A stretch of 64,000 nucleotides of DNA from Lysinibacillus sp. 2017 (GCF_003073375.1 NZ_CP029002.1:110001-174000), one strand, 5' to 3'. Counted from the first letter of the stretch, positions 47,470 through 57,136 are shown. A program made the numbers and translations. Notes: generated by a model from the sequence alone, not told the origin.

Positions 47470-47493
47470 CGCATTTATCCATGGCTAAATGCG
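47470..47493 (-). terminator. Hairpin with T run on the minus strand
   Basis: CGCATTTA (47470-47477) pairs with TAAATGCG (47486-47493). Read on the minus strand it is followed by TTTTTTATA, so it would stop transcripts coming from the lipoprotein gene side; on the plus strand no T run follows. Confidence 0.5.
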
Positions 47494-47657
47494 CAAATAC
47501 ATACAAACGGCCATATCATTGGCGTAGCGGATGGCAGTATGTAATTAGTCGCGTCCCTGAAATCGATGGTTTCTTTGGGGCTTCTAGTATCGAGCGTTTT
47601 GCTGCGGAACGAGGAATTGAAGCACAGTCTGCGGCATTTAAAGCCATCCAGAAATAA
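47481..47657 (+). pseudogene. 3' remnant of a TIM-barrel (PEP-hydrolase-like) gene
   Basis: The reading ending at TAA 47655-47657 gives RVPEIDGFFGASSIERFAAE and a short helical tail. This resembles the C-terminal end of TIM-barrel signal-transduction / phosphoenolpyruvate-hydrolase-like proteins, in which a GFxGASSxER motif is conserved. A nominal ATG at 47481 gives 58 codons but without a ribosome binding site, and a different frame just upstream (HTNGHIIGVADGSM) also looks protein-like, suggesting a frameshift or junction near 47530. A good terminator follows at 47684, as expected for the true 3' end of a lost gene. Confidence 0.5.
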
Positions 47658-47683
47658 TGAGGAAATTAGAATAAAAATACATG

Positions 47684-47723
47684 TTCACCCTAGCCATTAT
47701 TATGTCGCTAGGGTGAATTTTTT
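47684..47723 (+). terminator. Terminator after the decayed TIM-barrel gene
   Basis: TTCACCCTAGC (47684-47694) pairs perfectly with GCTAGGGTGAA (47707-47717), followed by T6. Confidence 0.85.
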
Positions 47724-47805
47724 ATATTTTTAAGCTTATGGAAATTTAAATTGGGAGAAATAAGTTCAGTTAAAAACTTCTTTAGAACTAGAAAAGGCAA
47801 TTCGT

Positions 47806-48459
47806 TTAATCCAACGTAACAGTAAAGCTAAAGCCTTCCTTCAGCTCCATATTCCTTGAAGTGAAAGGAGCAAAGGTTGATAAGGTGAACGATTTTACTT
47901 CATCGAGTTTTTTAACTTCATTTGGCGCTAAGAGATAGAAAAGATAACCTTCATCTGTTGCTACTTCTCCTAAGTTCACAGCCACCTCGTCAGCAAAATT
48001 ATTATCCGTAGCAATGGGAGGAATATCTGGAGCAATTGTTAGCACAGTTTGGCTAGGATAAAAGAATAGTGCAGGGTCCAAAGTTGCGGGAAGTTCCATA
48101 GCTATATGTATTTTCACATAGCCAATTTTCCCTTCATTATTTTCAAGATCTGGATAGTAATCATATGCATCTGAAACTAAAAAAGCCCCATACTCGACAG
48201 AAGAGACGTTTAACCCGAAATCTTCATACGTTTCTTTTAAATCGAGTTTGTCCCTTGAATAAAATACCTCAAATTCCCCATAGTCATTTTCATAATTGTT
48301 CAAAACAGATGTGGAAGTGCCAGTTGAACTTTTTCCCTCAGCATTGATAGAAGGTGCATTAGTAGTATTTGAAACAGGTTTTTTATAGGATGTGTCGTCG
48401 CTACAACCTATTAAAAGAATGCTCACCGCTAAAATAAAACAGCAAGTAATTTTGTTCAA
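47806..48459 (-). CDS. Lipoprotein of unknown function
   Basis: Protein of 217 residues with a type II signal peptide: hydrophobic helix, then LLIGC with the lipidated cysteine at residue 19. A serine/threonine/asparagine-rich linker (about 25-55) leads to an acidic beta-rich domain that ends with KEGFSFTVTLD. It resembles small Ig-like domains of DUF4352-type lipoproteins, but I cannot confirm the family. The start is TTG 48459 with AAAGGGG 9 bases upstream. It stands alone. Confidence 0.75.
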   Translation of the reverse strand: MNKITCCFILAVSILLIGCSDDTSYKKPVSNTTNAPSINAEGKSSTGTSTSVLNNYENDYGEFEVFYSRDKLDLKETYEDFGLNVSSVEYGAFLVSDAYDYYPDLENNEGKIGYVKIHIAMELPATLDPALFFYPSQTVLTIAPDIPPIATDNNFADEVAVNLGEVATDEGYLFYLLAPNEVKKLDEVKSFTLSTFAPFTSRNMELKEGFSFTVTLD

Positions 48460-48754
48460 TCATTTCTACCCCTTTCATTACGAAACCGTATTTTTTTATA
48501 CGCAAACAATTATATATATTTAAATCTTATAGAATTTATTCGTATATCTAAAAATTGGATGTATTGAAATTGATAAAAATAGTGAAATTCAATCCAAATA
48601 TTACTAATTGAGACTGATGATTGTAGTATAAATAATTCTAAAGTCCAACAAAGATTAAATAAGTAGTTCAAAAGATTAGATATATAGTGCGTTTTAATAT
48701 AGTATTTCAAGAGTAATTCTATATTTTATATAGAAATGATTTTAGGAGGTACTT

Positions 48755-50842
48755 ATGAAAATTTTTTCACCTATTATTCGTCTATTAAATAAGATGAAGT
48801 ATTCTCAAAAATTTTTGATTATTGGGTTTATATTATTGGTCCCTTTATTTTGGGTTAGTTTATCTTACCTAGGTACGATGCGAGATGAAACGAATCAGAT
48901 TGAGAAACGTGTGGAAGGCGCCGAATATAACTTAGCATTAAAAGATGTCTTGCAATATGCGCAGCAAACACGAGGGTTAAATGTTACGTTATTAACAGGT
49001 GACGAATCTGTTAAAGGGACGTTAGAGGAAACAGTAGAGAAAGTCGATCAGGCATTTGAAAAAATTCAAACATTAGAACCTGAGATGAAGTATGACTTTG
49101 AAACGAAAGAAAACCTAGAAGCTATTCAAACAAAATGGACTGACTTGCAGCAAACAAAATGGAAGAATTCAAAAGATATTCTTTCGCAATATGCCGCTTT
49201 AACATCGGATATTTTGAGTTTAATGTCAGATGTGGCGAATAACTCTGAACTATTATTATCAGATTCAAAAGAAAACTTTAATTTGATTTATAATGCATCG
49301 ATTGAGTTACCAAATTTAACAGAGCAATTTGGACAAATGCGCGCATTAGGCGTGAGTATTATTAATAGTGGTGCTGTTAGGAAAGCACAATTAGAAGAAA
49401 TGAATGCCATCTATTTCCCCGTGCAAGAAGAGATTCAGAACTTGAAGCAAACAATGGCAATTTCATTCAATGATGCAGGTATAGCGTCTTCTTTACAAAC
49501 ACCCTATACAGTCTTACTAGAAAGCTCAGATATCTATTTAACAGCTATCCATGATTTAGGAAAGGGTAAATCTTCGGCGACAGAGTTTTACGATTTAGCG
49601 ACAACGTCAATCAATGATAACTTTGAGTTTTATACAACAAGTCTTGAGACAGTGGCATCTACGCTACAGCAACAGTTCGATGACTTACAACAGAAGAAGA
49701 TTATTATTTTCATCGTAATTTCTGTAATCTTTATCGTGGCACTTCTTCTTTTTGTTAGCTTATTTTTAGCGATTCGACAAACGATAAAATTATTAGAAGA
49801 AGGAACAACTGAGGTTGCAAATGGCAATTTAGGAGTGAAGGTCGCCTTACATACAAATGACGAGATGAAAAACGTTGAAACGGCATTTAACAAAATGACC
49901 GTACAGCTAAATGAGCTTGTTCAACAAATTTCAACAAGTGCTGAACATGTTGCGGCTTCGAGTGAAGAGTTAAATGCGAGTGCAGAAGAAGCGACAGCAT
50001 CTGTTGAGCATGCAACCACGGCGGTCAACCAAATGGCGAAAGATACAGATGTACAAGTAGTAAGTTTAACGGAAAGTACACAGGCCATGAATGAAATGGT
50101 CGTTGGTATTGAACGAATTGCTGAAAATAGTGTGCGTATTTCTGCATTAACAAATGAAACAACAGGCTATGCAAAGGACGGGAACACAACCGTTGAAAAA
50201 GCATTTAATCAAATGGAAATAATTAAACAGACTGTGCTTGAATCAAGTCAAAAAGTGAATGAATTAAACAAACAGTCAGCAGAAATTGATTCTATTGTAA
50301 ATGTCATTACAGGTATTGCGGATCAAACAAACTTACTTGCGCTAAATGCTGCCATCGAAGCGGCTCGTGCAGGTGAACACGGAAAGGGATTTGCCGTGGT
50401 AGCAGATGAAGTCCGTAAATTGGCGGAACAATCTCGTGATTCTGCTACGCAAATAGCTGAACTCATCCATTCGATTCAAACAGATACAACGCACTCTGTA
50501 CAAATGATGGGTCATGTAACAGATAATGTAGAAATAGGTATAAAAGTAACGGAAGAAACGGCTTATAAATTTGGTCATATTTTAGACAGTATGCAGATGC
50601 TAAATCCTCAAATGGAGGAAATTTCATCTACTGCGACACAGTTCTCTGCTCAATCCGAGCAAGTGGCTGCAGCAATGCAACAGCTTTTAGCAATGGCTAG
50701 ACAAGCGAGCGAAGCAACCGAAGAAATTGCCACTTCATCTGAAGAGCAACTAGCGGTTATGGAAGAGGTATCCTCTTCTGCGAACGCCTTATCTGAAATG
50801 GCTGAATCCCTACAACGATTAGTTACAAAATTTAAGTTGTAA
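48755..50842 (+). CDS. Methyl-accepting chemotaxis protein with helical sensor domain
   Basis: Chemoreceptor of 695 residues. Membrane helices lie at about 18-41 and 311-336. The extracellular part between them is all-helical and has the [13 protein letters not shown] motif near its start, like nitrate-sensing (NIT) or four-helix-bundle sensors. HAMP (about 337-390) and the signalling domain follow, with the tip [20 protein letters not shown] (about 514-533). AGGAGGT precedes the ATG. It is quite different in its sensor from the receptor at 32577, so the ligands will differ. Confidence 0.94.
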   Translation: MKIFSPIIRLLNKMKYSQKFLIIGFILLVPLFWVSLSYLGTMRDETNQIEKRVEGAEYNLALKDVLQYAQQTRGLNVTLLTGDESVKGTLEETVEKVDQAFEKIQTLEPEMKYDFETKENLEAIQTKWTDLQQTKWKNSKDILSQYAALTSDILSLMSDVANNSELLLSDSKENFNLIYNASIELPNLTEQFGQMRALGVSIINSGAVRKAQLEEMNAIYFPVQEEIQNLKQTMAISFNDAGIASSLQTPYTVLLESSDIYLTAIHDLGKGKSSATEFYDLATTSINDNFEFYTTSLETVASTLQQQFDDLQQKKIIIFIVISVIFIVALLLFVSLFLAIRQTIKLLEEGTTEVANGNLGVKVALHTNDEMKNVETAFNKMTVQLNELVQQISTSAEHVAASSEELNASAEEATASVEHATTAVNQMAKDTDVQVVSLTESTQAMNEMVVGIERIAENSVRISALTNETTGYAKDGNTTVEKAFNQMEIIKQTVLESSQKVNELNKQSAEIDSIVNVITGIADQTNLLALNAAIEAARAGEHGKGFAVVADEVRKLAEQSRDSATQIAELIHSIQTDTTHSVQMMGHVTDNVEIGIKVTEETAYKFGHILDSMQMLNPQMEEISSTATQFSAQSEQVAAAMQQLLAMARQASEATEEIATSSEEQLAVMEEVSSSANALSEMAESLQRLVTKFKL

Positions 50843-50875
50843 TCTTCAAATTAACTAATAGGATTTAAAAAATAT

Positions 50876-50918
50876 ACCACCTAAGAAGTTGTTATGACAA
50901 CGGTTTAGGTGGTTTTAT
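50876..50918 (+). terminator. Terminator after the second chemoreceptor gene
   Basis: ACCACCTAA (50876-50884) pairs with TTAGGTGGT (50905-50913); a second small stem GTTGT/ACAAC sits inside the loop; a T-rich tract follows. Confidence 0.8.
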
Positions 50919-51036
50919 AATGTCTAGTTATTAGGAAAGAAACGTTTCATATATCTAATACACGACTAACTGCATCATAATGCTTTTGACTATGAAACAT
51001 AACGTGATATTTTAGTTCTTGCCTTAGTATTTCCTA

Positions 51037-52428
51037 TTAAATCTCTACCCGCACAACGGTCCCTGAACCCTCTACGCTATTAATGGTTACCTCGCCACCA
51101 TGCGCCACAATAATATCACGCGCAATCGCAGTGCCAAGTCCTGTGCCACGTATATTTTCGGTATTCGAACCACGGTAATAACGTTCAAATACATTCGCTA
51201 ATACTTCCGTGTTCATGCCGCGCCCGTTATCACGAATCTCGATTGTGGCATGATTATTTTCAGTTACTTTTAACAGGACTGTCACGACCGTATTATCATC
51301 ATTATGAATGAACGCATTGACGATAAAGTTGAGTAGCGCACGCTTCATTAAATGCTCATCAAGTTTCAACACAAGCTCGGGTGCAGTACTTTCAAATATC
51401 ACTTCCCGCATACTAAACTGTGGGTCGTTCAATACATCAATAACTAAATCCCGTAGTAGCTTTTCAACACGTACATTCGCTAATTGTAGCGGCATTTCTT
51501 GCTGGCGCAGCTTCATCGTTAAATTGAAATCATCAATGAGTTCCCGCATATAAATCGATTTTCGTTCAATCACTTGGGCATATTCCATGCGCTCAGCGTC
51601 GGTTACAGCTGAATCATTTAAAAGCTCCGCATAGCCCTGAATGGAAGCGAGTGGCGTTTTCATATCATGTGACACATTACTAATCCACTCATTGCGTATT
51701 TGCTCAAGCTTTTTACGCTCGGCTTCCTGCTTACCAAGCTCTGTCGAAACGTCTTGTAAATTCGTAAACACCTGCTTATAAATACCAGGGCGTTTTACTT
51801 TACGTAAGTGAAAATCACGATTTTTCAGCTGTTGAATCCCGTCTATCATTGCATACAGAGGCTTCGTCAACAACGAGCCAAACATCAGCCCCGCAATGAG
51901 CGCTATGATTAAATCAACAATGACAATATACAATAAGTATTTTGAAATCATTTGTAGCACCGTATAGCCTTTTAGTGTAAACGTGTGACGAGAAACTTCC
52001 GGGTCCACAATGCCAAGTATATAGCTGTACTGTTCAAAATTACTGACATAAATGGTCGTCATCCCATCGAACTCCTGGTATTTATAGTGCTGAATCATAT
52101 CGATTGGACGGTAATGAGTTGGTGCTTCTTCTGGTGAAAAGTATTCGGCTACTTCGCTTCCGTTTTCATCCAAAATTTGCATCCAGGCATTGCGATTTTT
52201 CAGCGCGGTTAACCCGGCTTCTGAGACGATGGGTACTTGGTTGTCTAGTGATATATACTGCTTAAAATCGGTTGTAAATACTTCGGCTTTTTCGTCGTTT
52301 GCCCCTCCGACACTACTTGTTGCCTCTTTATATAAAATGACGAACAGCAGCAGCACGTTGACAACAATGACAATGAACACAATCGTTAAAATGGTCATTA
52401 AAAAGCGATTCGTCAATTTCCATTTCAT
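51037..52428 (-). CDS. Sensor histidine kinase
   Basis: Protein of 463 residues. Two membrane helices (about 10-33 and 163-188) enclose an extracellular sensor of about 130 residues. A HAMP-like linker follows, then the H box NVSHDMKTPLASIQG with the phosphorylated His 254, and the ATP-binding domain with IRDNGRGM (N/G1 box) and GTGLGTAIAR (G2). It phosphorylates the response regulator encoded 15 bases upstream. Stimulus unknown; the domain layout differs from BceS-type kinases, which lack a large sensor. Confidence 0.93.
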   Translation of the reverse strand: MKWKLTNRFLMTILTIVFIVIVVNVLLLFVILYKEATSSVGGANDEKAEVFTTDFKQYISLDNQVPIVSEAGLTALKNRNAWMQILDENGSEVAEYFSPEEAPTHYRPIDMIQHYKYQEFDGMTTIYVSNFEQYSYILGIVDPEVSRHTFTLKGYTVLQMISKYLLYIVIVDLIIALIAGLMFGSLLTKPLYAMIDGIQQLKNRDFHLRKVKRPGIYKQVFTNLQDVSTELGKQEAERKKLEQIRNEWISNVSHDMKTPLASIQGYAELLNDSAVTDAERMEYAQVIERKSIYMRELIDDFNLTMKLRQQEMPLQLANVRVEKLLRDLVIDVLNDPQFSMREVIFESTAPELVLKLDEHLMKRALLNFIVNAFIHNDDNTVVTVLLKVTENNHATIEIRDNGRGMNTEVLANVFERYYRGSNTENIRGTGLGTAIARDIIVAHGGEVTINSVEGSGTVVRVEI

Positions 52429-52443
52429 ACTCCTTAGCCTCCG

Positions 52444-53142
52444 TTAAACGATGAATTTGTAGCCTAAGCCTTTCACCGTCGTAATGAACGTCGGCTTCGA
52501 AGGATCGTTTTCAACCTTTTCACGTAGGCGACGAATATGCACCATCAGTGTATTATCCGATCCAAAAAATTCTTCATGCCATGCGCGCTCAAACAAAGTT
52601 TCCTTACTTAAAATGCGATTCGGATTACGCATAAAGCAGGCCATTAATCCGACTTCTTTCGCGGTTAACTCAAGCAGCTGCCCGTCCTTTTTTATTTCCG
52701 TTTCGTCGGCATTCATTTCAAAGGGGCCGCATACAATAGCATTGTCTACAGGCGCGGCTACGTTTTGTGTAAATCCAAGACGACGTAGCTGTGCCTTCAC
52801 GCGGAATGCGACTTCTTTTGGACTAAACGGCTTCGTAATATAATCATCGCCACCAATGGCAAGTCCTAAAATTTTATCGACCTCATCGGACTTTGCGGAT
52901 AAAAACAACACGGGAATATGGGAGATTTCACGGATTCTCCGACATAGCTCGTAACCATCACCATCTGGCAGCATTACATCTAGCAGAGCGATTGTTGGGT
53001 CAAACTGTTCGAAAGTATGCCAACCTTCTTCGACTGAGCTCGCCATTTCAATATCCGTAAAGCCTTCTTTTTTTAGCGCGGCTTTCATTAAATTGCGTAA
53101 ATCCGCCTCATCATCAACGATTAAAATTCGCGGTTGCTCCAA
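52444..53142 (-). CDS. OmpR/PhoB-family response regulator
   Basis: Protein of 232 residues. Receiver domain (about 4-118) with acidic pocket VDDEAD, phosphorylated D55 in LLDVMLPD and K in YITKPF; DNA-binding winged helix (about 130-231) of the OmpR type ending VKGLGYKF. Start codon is TTG 53142, preceded by GAAAGGACGGGG. First gene of a two-gene operon with the histidine kinase. No target operon is adjacent. Confidence 0.95.
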   Translation of the reverse strand: MEQPRILIVDDEADLRNLMKAALKKEGFTDIEMASSVEEGWHTFEQFDPTIALLDVMLPDGDGYELCRRIREISHIPVLFLSAKSDEVDKILGLAIGGDDYITKPFSPKEVAFRVKAQLRRLGFTQNVAAPVDNAIVCGPFEMNADETEIKKDGQLLELTAKEVGLMACFMRNPNRILSKETLFERAWHEEFFGSDNTLMVHIRRLREKVENDPSKPTFITTVKGLGYKFIV

Positions 53143-53354
53143 AAAAACCCCGTCCTTTCACTTGTTTATTACGATTCATTATAAAGGAAGTGGAAAAGTT
53201 TTACCTTTGTTAAAAAAATCACAACAAAATGGGTCTCTAAAAATTGTATAATAAAGGAAGAAGGTATTTTGCGTTTTAAATTTTCAAATATGGCAATGAA
53301 ATTAACGAAGTTTTTCACTTCTTAATAATATAGAAAAAGAAAAGAGGACTTTCG

Positions 53355-54731
53355 ATGTTAAATGAACAATATCCATCTATGATAGAGGAAAATAATGAAT
53401 CCGTAGAAACAATCTATCCAGAGGAGCCAACCGTACAAGCGGTAGAAACATTATTCGTTAATGAGTTTACAGATGGTGTGCTAAATCCGAACGCGCCGAT
53501 GCTCGGACCTCTAAAAGACGGCGGTACGATTATTGCCAACACGGCTCCAGGTTGCTGGGGGCCTATGATTACACCTGCTATTCGTGGGGGTCATGAAGTA
53601 ACAACGCCTGTATTTGTAGAAGGTGCAGAAGTAGGCGATGCACTTGTGATTCAAATTAAATCGATTCAAGTAACATCGATTGCTACTTCTTCAGGTACAG
53701 ATGAAGCGCAAAGTGATCGTTTTATCGGCGATCCGTTCGTTAAGGTGAAATGCCCAGGTTGCGGGAAATTACATCCACAAACGATCGTACAAGGTATCGG
53801 CCAAGAAGCAATAAAATGTGCAACATGTGGTACAGATACCACGCCGTTTAAATTATCAAACGGTTATACGATGACGTTTAATCCGAAAGGGGAAATCGGC
53901 TTAACAGTTGGTAAAGAAGCAGCCCGCCGCATTGCGCAAAATGCGAAAAGCTTTATGCGTACACCTGAAAAATCGATTCAAAATCCTGCTACGGCTTTCG
54001 CACCTAGTGATTTAATCGGGCTGATGGCCAGAATGCGTCCATTTGTAGGACAGCTTGGGACAACACCGTCAAAAGCAATGCCTGATTCGCATAATGCAGG
54101 GGACTTCGGAACGTTCTTAATTGGAGCACCGCATGAATTTACAATGACAGAGGACGAATTAGACATTCACCGTACAGATGGTCATATGGACATTAGCCGA
54201 GTGCGTGAAGGGGCTGTCCTTATTTGCCCAGTAAAAGTCCCAGGTGGTGGTGTGTATGTAGGCGATATGCACGCAATGCAAGGCGATGGTGAGATTGCGG
54301 GTCACACAACAGATGTGTCAGGAATTATTCAGCTACAAGTAAGTGTACTTAAAAAAGTGACAATTGAAGGACCGATTTTATTACCAAATGTTGAGGATTT
54401 ACCTTACACTGCGAAACCATTTACAAAAGAAGAAAAACGCATTGCACGCGATTTAGCAGAAGAATATGGCGTGAAGCAAATAGAAGATAGCTTCCCATTA
54501 TCGATTGTAGGCAGTGGTGCCAATTTAAATGGCGCGACAGATAATGCATTAGAGCGCGCGGCAAAATTATTTGATCTACCTGTTGAGGAAGTTAAAAACC
54601 GTGCAACGATTACTGGCTCTATCGAAATTGGACGTCATCCAGGTGTTGTAACCGCGACGATGCAAATGCCAAAATCACTCTTGAAAAAAGCACGAATCTT
54701 CAAGCCAATTAAACGTCAATATGATTGTTAA
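53355..54731 (+). CDS. Acetamidase/formamidase-family protein with a zinc-ribbon insertion
   Basis: Protein of 458 residues. The C-terminal half has the FmdA/AmdA core GGGVYVGDMHAMQGDGEIAG (about 294-313), which in this family contributes active-site residues for hydrolysing formamide or acetamide; PGCWGP (65-70) is a second conserved point. Oddity: two CxxC pairs (C133/C136 and C155/C158) form a zinc-ribbon-like insertion not seen in the classic enzymes, which are also shorter (about 320-410). Thus the substrate may differ. Start ATG has AAAGAGG upstream. The next gene follows 63 bases later and might be co-transcribed. Confidence 0.85.
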   Translation: MLNEQYPSMIEENNESVETIYPEEPTVQAVETLFVNEFTDGVLNPNAPMLGPLKDGGTIIANTAPGCWGPMITPAIRGGHEVTTPVFVEGAEVGDALVIQIKSIQVTSIATSSGTDEAQSDRFIGDPFVKVKCPGCGKLHPQTIVQGIGQEAIKCATCGTDTTPFKLSNGYTMTFNPKGEIGLTVGKEAARRIAQNAKSFMRTPEKSIQNPATAFAPSDLIGLMARMRPFVGQLGTTPSKAMPDSHNAGDFGTFLIGAPHEFTMTEDELDIHRTDGHMDISRVREGAVLICPVKVPGGGVYVGDMHAMQGDGEIAGHTTDVSGIIQLQVSVLKKVTIEGPILLPNVEDLPYTAKPFTKEEKRIARDLAEEYGVKQIEDSFPLSIVGSGANLNGATDNALERAAKLFDLPVEEVKNRATITGSIEIGRHPGVVTATMQMPKSLLKKARIFKPIKRQYDC

Positions 54732-54794
54732 GACGTTTTTATGTGCTACTTTTCGGGAATAATAATCTAAGAGAAAAGTAGAAGGGATGATGTT

Positions 54795-55313
54795 ATGCAA
54801 CCATTAATCAAAAAGATTGAAGCGATTGTCATCTCCATTAGTGTGAAGTCTGGTATCGGCTTACTTGAAACAATCAGTGAACGTGATGATCATAAATCCG
54901 CCGTGTTTCGAATTACGGCTAAAACACCTCTTATGACAAAGGAGGGGCATCAAATTGGTGCTTCTGCCATTCCTGTAAAGGGGAAAATCATTGCATTTGT
55001 TGATTCGAGAGAGCCTTTACCTATGGTGCATCCACCGCAAATTGAGCCGTTACTTGTCATTTTCAATCAATACGGTAAAAAGGGTGAAGTTTCCGTTGGC
55101 GCATTTGATAAAACGCTTTATAGTGAACAACTAAAATTAAAGCTACATGTGAATGATTCAACAGAAATAGTCAATTTACAAGGGAAACGTATCGACGTCA
55201 GTAGTTTAGTTGGAAAATTATTATTCGTCTTTTACGAGGTAACAACGAGAAGTATGCCAACCCAAACAAACCCAACAAAAATCATCGCAACGGATATTTT
55301 ACAAACCGAATAA
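54795..55313 (+). CDS. Hypothetical protein with two beta-rich repeats
   Basis: Protein of 172 residues with no signal peptide or membrane segment. Segments IIAFVDSREPLPMVHPPQIEP and LFVFYEVTTRSMPTQTNP recall phrases (YPPQ..., TTRSIPAQT...) that appear in uncharacterised beta-rich domains of Bacillales proteins, sometimes attached to copper-amine-oxidase-like domains. I cannot assign a function. AGAAGGG precedes the ATG. Possible operon with the acetamidase-family gene upstream; a terminator follows. Confidence 0.7.
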   Translation: MQPLIKKIEAIVISISVKSGIGLLETISERDDHKSAVFRITAKTPLMTKEGHQIGASAIPVKGKIIAFVDSREPLPMVHPPQIEPLLVIFNQYGKKGEVSVGAFDKTLYSEQLKLKLHVNDSTEIVNLQGKRIDVSSLVGKLLFVFYEVTTRSMPTQTNPTKIIATDILQTE

Positions 55314-55315
55314 TA

Positions 55316-55376
55316 AGGAAGCATATCGATTTCTTTTTCATTCCAATAGTAAAAGAAAGAAGGTATGCTTTTTTAA
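55316..55376 (+). terminator. Terminator after the hypothetical gene
   Basis: AAGCATA (55319-55325) pairs with TATGCTT (near 55363-55369) with an internal TTTCTTTT/AAAAGAAA stem, followed by T6. Confidence 0.65.
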
Positions 55377-55484
55377 ATGCAACTTTACTCGATATAAAAG
55401 TATGAAATCCTATTTTCACCAGCTTCAAATCTTTGGTATATTTTTAAATAGAGAAAAAGGGAAATGATTGAAGGGGGAATTTGA

Positions 55485-56945
55485 GTGTTGCTTTTCTTTG
55501 ATGAGCAGCTCTTTCAACGTACGAATGGACATACTGGGGAGAAACTAGAAAAAGCGTTGGACGAACATTTTCAACATGCACTACAGGAACAAACGATATG
55601 GGGACAAGCGCTAAATAGTGCAGAATTTTTAATCGAACAAGACCGGGCTGAACGATTTTGCTTTCAATTACTCAAAAATTATTGGGGGAAAGTGAATTTG
55701 TTTTTTTACGATTCTTTTCATGAAGCCAATTTTAATATCGAAACGGCGAACGAAAAAATCCAGCACTTTTTTGATAATCCACAAAATAAACAACCGCTCT
55801 TTCAATTTTTACAAGTTCACGGGGAAGTACAGTTTGCTCAAGTCGTTGAATTTATTTTTTCGAAGCCGATCAGTGCACCGATAACACCAACAGGGCTCGA
55901 TAAAATTAGTGTTTATAAAGTAAACGATCGCTTTTTAATCCAGCCAATTTATTCAGAGCATACGGCATTTTGGGAAACGATTTATGCGAAAAAAATGTAT
56001 TCCCTATTTTTACAGCAGTCACTGCAAAAAATGGATCGGCCTGTTGAGCTAATGCAAATTTTTAAAAGACAGCTAAAAAGTGAAGTAAGCATAAACCGCG
56101 CGGCAACGATTTTACATAAGCTTATTCAGCACATAGATTACGAAAATCCGCGCTCTTACGCATTAAAACAGCTACATTTACTCAATGTTTGTACGCATTT
56201 TACGAGTGGACGAAGACATATGTTGAAGCTAAGAAAATGCATTCAAACACTGCAACGAAGCTGGTCAACGGGGAATTTCGCGTTAAATGACAAAGAACAT
56301 ACGTTACTTGGGTATATGCTCTTTCAAGAGGCCATCTTCAAAAAGGATTATGAGCATATTATTGAACATGGTATGTACTTGATTGAGGGTGAGCGCTTGA
56401 ATGACCATGCCATTGAGCTTGTTGTCGAATATGAAGATGTGCTCAGTAGTATGAATCCACAGCCGAGTGCGCTTGTAAAAAATTATCGCGCAAATTATTT
56501 GGAACATGTTTTTTACGTGTTAATCGATACACTCGTCAAGCAAGAACAGCTTTCTAAAGCGTTTGAACTGATGAAAGATTACGAACTTGCGACGTGTACG
56601 GTACTATTTAAATTGTTAAATTCGCACAATTTGGAAGAAGAACTTCATAAAATTGAAGCGACCGTTCAACAAGATATTGCCGTGTTAGTGGACGGCTCCG
56701 CCCAAATTATTCGCGAATCGCTTGCGACGTGGCAAGACAATTATTTAGCTAAAAAAGGCCCGTACTATGCCATTGCAGAAATGACGTCACAGCATATTTG
56801 TAATTTATTGAAAATACTATTCCACGAAGAAGAAGATCTTTTAGTAGAAAAGTTATTATACGTTTATAAAAAATATCTTTTCATCCCATCACATTTGCAT
56901 CATTTCCGACAGTTTATTGAACAACGAATTACGATACCGGTATAA
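55485..56945 (+). CDS. Large helical protein of unknown function
   Basis: Protein of 486 residues, predicted largely alpha-helical, without signal peptide or membrane helix. The central and C-terminal parts read like irregular TPR/helical-repeat units (for example RSYALKQLHLLNVCTHF and HVFYVLIDTLVKQEQLSKAF). I recognise no domain. It starts at GTG 55485, seven bases after AAGGGGG. It appears to be monocistronic. Confidence 0.75.
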   Translation: MLLFFDEQLFQRTNGHTGEKLEKALDEHFQHALQEQTIWGQALNSAEFLIEQDRAERFCFQLLKNYWGKVNLFFYDSFHEANFNIETANEKIQHFFDNPQNKQPLFQFLQVHGEVQFAQVVEFIFSKPISAPITPTGLDKISVYKVNDRFLIQPIYSEHTAFWETIYAKKMYSLFLQQSLQKMDRPVELMQIFKRQLKSEVSINRAATILHKLIQHIDYENPRSYALKQLHLLNVCTHFTSGRRHMLKLRKCIQTLQRSWSTGNFALNDKEHTLLGYMLFQEAIFKKDYEHIIEHGMYLIEGERLNDHAIELVVEYEDVLSSMNPQPSALVKNYRANYLEHVFYVLIDTLVKQEQLSKAFELMKDYELATCTVLFKLLNSHNLEEELHKIEATVQQDIAVLVDGSAQIIRESLATWQDNYLAKKGPYYAIAEMTSQHICNLLKILFHEEEDLLVEKLLYVYKKYLFIPSHLHHFRQFIEQRITIPV

Positions 56946-56996
56946 ATTAAAAAAGATCGGTTTAGGTGTGATTTTTCTTACAGCTAAAAACAGTCG

Positions 56997-57025
56997 CCTT
57001 CTATTAAAATTTTAATTATAGAAGG
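56997..57025 (+). promoter_or_regulatory. Hairpin that buries a ribosome binding site
   Basis: CCTTCTAT (56997-57004) is perfectly complementary to ATAGAAGG (57018-57025). The right arm contains the AGAAGGAG ribosome binding site of the 30-codon gene that starts at 57036. If the RNA folds this way translation would be low until something opens it. Confidence 0.55.
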
Positions 57026-57035
57026 AGTGAAAACG

Positions 57036-57128
57036 ATGATTAAAGGATTTTTATTAAGTTGTGTAGGTATAGTGCTTTCTGTAATAGCAGGTGTAGGAAT
57101 TTATTCTGCATTCGTATCAGTAGGATGA
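57036..57128 (+). CDS. 30-residue membrane peptide
   Basis: A short ORF with a strong ribosome binding site (GAAGGAG, 9 bases before ATG 57036) and a terminator directly after its stop. The product is one hydrophobic helix (FLLSCVGIVLSVIAGVGIY) with a single lysine near the N terminus and no charged C-terminal tail. Single-helix peptides of this sort are either regulators of membrane proteins, signalling peptides or toxins; no antitoxin RNA is obvious. Function unknown. Confidence 0.65.
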   Translation: MIKGFLLSCVGIVLSVIAGVGIYSAFVSVG

Positions 57129-57136
57129 TAAGTTAG

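Noticed and set aside
51037-53142. Two-component system as the BceRS-type partner of the ABC operon at 41-44 kb
   Set aside because: The kinase has a large extracellular sensor and HAMP-like linker, whereas BceS-type kinases have almost no external domain; distance is about 7 kb. A link cannot be excluded but is not supported.
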